The notes under the pieces are model-generated. The model had not been told where the DNA came from and did not search any database. It saw only the letters and a list, made by a program, of their open reading frames with translations. From NCBI GenBank assembly GCA_017885485.1, contig JAFNFZ010000003.1, forward strand, positions 1-5,036: a stretch of 5,036 nt of DNA. The letters are read 5' to 3'. Numbering within the stretch: the first letter of the stretch is position 1; every line of letters begins with the position of its first letter. Shown one piece after another: positions 2,983-5,036 of the stretch. This DNA comes from Chloroflexota bacterium. GTDB taxonomy: Bacteria; Chloroflexota; Dehalococcoidia; UBA2247; RBG-13-53-26. The position numbers and the translations under genes were made by a program.

Positions 2983-5036
2983 ATGGCAACCGAGAGGCAG
3001 TCCCCGGACGCGATACTGGAGCTCACCAACCTCACAGGCACAGTGTCGGAAATCCAGGACGACCCGGATAGCCCGGACGCTAACTGGCTGGACGCAGTCA
3101 GCAACAACGCAGACTCCGTCTGCCGAGTAAGCTTCCCCACGCCTACCGGCCCGCCTACGGTCGGGTCCAACCTCCAGGAGTTCCGCGTCCTGGTACGAAA
3201 GTACGGGGGCACAGGCACACCCAAAGCCAGGATAGAGCTCTACGAGAACGGCGCGCTTATCCGGGCCGGCTCCGACCAGAACATCACCACGGCCACCGTC
3301 CTCTCATTCCTCTGGAACGCCAACGAGCTGGGCACCTCCAACGGATCCCTGGTCGAGTGCCGACTCTATGGCACCAAGACCGGCGGAGCCTCCGGAGTCA
3401 GGGCCACCATAGAGGTCGGAGCCAAAGAGTGGAACGTCACCTACTCCGCAGCTCCCAAGCTCGGAGCAGGCACCATGTCAGGCACCGGCACCCTGGCCGC
3501 CGCAGCCCGCCGCCTGCGCTCAGCCAAGGCCACCATGGCCGGCGCCGGCAGCCTCGCAGCCGCAGCCCACTACACGAGACACGCCGCCGCCACCCTGGCC
3601 GGCACAGGAACCATGGCCGCAATAGGCACCAAGCTCGGCGGCGAGGTCAAGACAGCCACGGCCACACTATCAGGGACAGGAACCCTCGCAGCTAAGGGGG
3701 GCGCCATCAGGAAAGCCACCGCCACCATTTCAGGGACCGGTACCCTGGCAGCCACCGGCGGAGCCACCAGGAAAGCGACAGCCACAATGTCCGGAGCTGG
3801 AACCCTGGCAGCCCTGGCCAGAGCCACCAAGCCCGCCAAGGCCACCATGGCCGGCGCCGGCGCCCTGTCAGCCAAGGCCGTCTACATCGTCATCGCCAAA
3901 GCCACCCTATCAGGAGAGGGCACGCTCGCCGCCATAGGCACCAAAGCTGGCGGAGAGGTCAAGACCGCCCTGGCCACCCTATCAGGCACCGGCAGCCTCC
4001 ACGCCGCACCCACAGCCTACACCATCACCCCGACTCTCCTCGCCGCTCAGAAGCACCCGCACCGCCATCCCTACGTCGAAGCCAAGCTCTACGACTACGA
4101 GGCCGGGATCAAGAGACTATCCTGGACCAGGCTTTACGACGGAGCAGAGGCCGACAACCATCACGGCATCGCTTTCGATGGCCAGGGCAGCATGCACCGG
4201 ATCAGAGCCGGCGCCGACAGCAAGCTCTACCACCAGAAGATCACCAACCCTGGGCCCAGCTCTGACTACTCTTCCTGGACGGAGATAGCCATCGACTGCG
4301 CCGGTCCCTGCGCCATAGCGGCTTACGGCGCCAAGGTTTATATCTTCTATCAACACAACGAACTCAATAAACTCAACAAACTCTATAGCCACAACTATGG
4401 CCAGGACTGGACAAACGCCGAGCTCCTGGCGCTTGCCGGCGCCCTCTCCATGGCCGCCTGCTGGAAGGGCAGTACTACCACCGTTGTCTGTTTCACAGCC
4501 ACCCTGGTCAAGGTCAGCGCAGCCGTTCTCGACACGACCGACCAGACCACGACCGAGTACTTCTCCAACCACGGCCTCGACACCACCTACGGTATAGGGG
4601 CCACCTACCAGGCCGGCGAATTCCCCATCGTCCTGGCTGGCAAGGACACGGACGGAGGCACCGGCATCGTCAGCTACGCCCTCTATGCCACCAAGCTCTC
4701 CACCATCTACAGCTTCAGCTCCCTACACGTCCTCCTCACTGCCGACGAGGACGTAGTCACCGCCTTCCGATACCCCGACTGCCACGTCCCAGACGCAGCC
4801 CAGGACTACGAGACCATCCAGCTCACCGTAGTGGAAGACTACTCCGGGGTGACCGCTTACACCCGACCACTCCTCGCCCACCTGGTTAAGGACACCAGCT
4901 GGTCCGACGCCACCATCACGGAGCCAAGGTTCTTCCTCCCCATCCCCGCCGCCTACGGCGTCCGGCTGAGCACGACCTCCGGCTACTGGTGGATGGAGAC
5001 ACCCGAGGGAGTATGGAGAGCACCCCGCCCAGCCGC
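2983..5036 (+). CDS. Large tail fibre / receptor-binding protein, 3'-truncated
   Basis: The frame is open from ATG 2983 to the window edge with no stop (684 complete codons). No Shine-Dalgarno is seen, but the start is 2 nt after the preceding stop, so translation probably reinitiates. Residues 1 to about 155 form a beta-rich domain with phrases common in phage minor structural proteins ('SPDAILELTNLTG', 'DDPDSPDANWL', 'RIELYENG', 'VEVGAKEWNV'-like end). Residues about 163-341 carry nine A-T-x-[SA]-G-x-G-x-L-A-A repeats. An H-P-H-R-H motif lies at 358-362. The rest, from 'YVEAKLYDYEAGIKRLSW', reads like beta-propeller blades with one degenerate Asp-box (S469-H-N-Y-G-Q-D-W476). The likely build is an anchor, a shaft and a binding head. 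A trimeric fibre recognising surface glycans is inference; a minor virion or decoration protein is the alternative. Confidence 0.85.
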   Translation, partial: MATERQSPDAILELTNLTGTVSEIQDDPDSPDANWLDAVSNNADSVCRVSFPTPTGPPTVGSNLQEFRVLVRKYGGTGTPKARIELYENGALIRAGSDQNITTATVLSFLWNANELGTSNGSLVECRLYGTKTGGASGVRATIEVGAKEWNVTYSAAPKLGAGTMSGTGTLAAAARRLRSAKATMAGAGSLAAAAHYTRHAAATLAGTGTMAAIGTKLGGEVKTATATLSGTGTLAAKGGAIRKATATISGTGTLAATGGATRKATATMSGAGTLAALARATKPAKATMAGAGALSAKAVYIVIAKATLSGEGTLAAIGTKAGGEVKTALATLSGTGSLHAAPTAYTITPTLLAAQKHPHRHPYVEAKLYDYEAGIKRLSWTRLYDGAEADNHHGIAFDGQGSMHRIRAGADSKLYHQKITNPGPSSDYSSWTEIAIDCAGPCAIAAYGAKVYIFYQHNELNKLNKLYSHNYGQDWTNAELLALAGALSMAACWKGSTTTVVCFTATLVKVSAAVLDTTDQTTTEYFSNHGLDTTYGIGATYQAGEFPIVLAGKDTDGGTGIVSYALYATKLSTIYSFSSLHVLLTADEDVVTAFRYPDCHVPDAAQDYETIQLTVVEDYSGVTAYTRPLLAHLVKDTSWSDATITEPRFFLPIPAAYGVRLSTTSGYWWMETPEGVWRAPRPA
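3469..4005 (+). repeat. Nine-copy coding tandem repeat, 60-nt period with two 72-nt units
   Basis: Repeat cores begin at 3469, 3529, 3589, 3661, 3721, 3781, 3841, 3901 and 3973. Spacings are 60, 60, 72, 60, 60, 60, 60 and 72 nt. Each core encodes A-T-x-[SA]-G-x-G-x-[LM]-[AS]-A with small deviations (G for the first A in unit 1, E in unit 8, H in unit 9). Units 3 and 8 carry the same four-residue extension, giving A-A-I-G-T-K-x-G-G-E-V-K-T-A in both. A 27-nt perfect direct repeat, 3523-3549 and 3835-3861, lies at the same 312-nt offset. This is a protein shaft repeat, not a CRISPR array. Confidence 0.9.

Noticed and set aside
3570..3875. Antisense frame with repeated VPVPDxVAVA-type units
   Set aside because: The periodicity is the mirror of the sense-strand shaft repeat; the lack of stops follows from GC-rich repeats, and the sense frame is open for over 2 kb.
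3469..4005. CRISPR-like or satellite array
   Set aside because: The units are diverged, in frame, have no unique spacers between identical repeats, and encode a regular protein motif.
3469..4005. Collagen-like shaft
   Set aside because: Glycines are not at every third residue; the period is 20 or 24 residues with a G-x-G core.
4117..4572. Antisense frame of 151 codons
   Set aside because: It lies wholly within the long sense frame, has no plausible ribosome site, and has a composition typical of an antisense shadow.

Overview
The window is a stretch of a tailed-phage (Caudoviricetes) or prophage structural module. All genes are on the + strand and tightly packed, with intergenic gaps of 1 to about 100 nt. 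The DNA is GC-rich, and arginine is written with AGG/AGA as often as with CGN. No rRNA, tRNA, integrase, CRISPR array or transposase is visible. The host cannot be fixed from the sequence; a GC-rich bacterium is the most I can say, and the style resembles phage contigs from environmental metagenomes.

Layout. Positions 1-945 hold the 3' part of an HK97-fold major capsid protein gene carrying an inserted module of about 60 residues that looks like a surface or carbohydrate-binding domain. A GC-rich hairpin (985-1014) then abuts a strong Shine-Dalgarno for a probable head-tail adaptor (1028-1618). Next comes a 118-residue protein (1628-1984) resembling a module usually seen at the C-terminus of phage head-maturation proteins. 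A structured non-coding gap (1985-2085) precedes two small membrane proteins (2086-2313 and 2315-2557) that could form a holin-type pair. These are followed by a 130-residue tail-fibre-type protein (2588-2980) and a large fibre-like protein that starts at 2983 and runs, still open, off the right edge (684 complete codons visible).

The large protein has three zones: an N-terminal beta-rich domain (residues 1 to about 155), nine copies of an A-T-x-[SA]-G-x-G-x-L-A-A motif (residues about 163-341), and a C-terminal region that reads like a beta-propeller or receptor-binding head. The array has a 60-nt period with two 72-nt units, and these reveal an older 312-nt duplication.

Together the genes would build the capsid shell, connect it to the tail, possibly permit lysis, and provide host-recognition fibres. 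Tail tube, tape-measure and baseplate genes are absent between capsid and fibre, which fits a short-tailed phage or an unusual gene order. The most interesting items are the domain insertion in the capsid protein and the repeat shaft with an HxHxH motif at its end.
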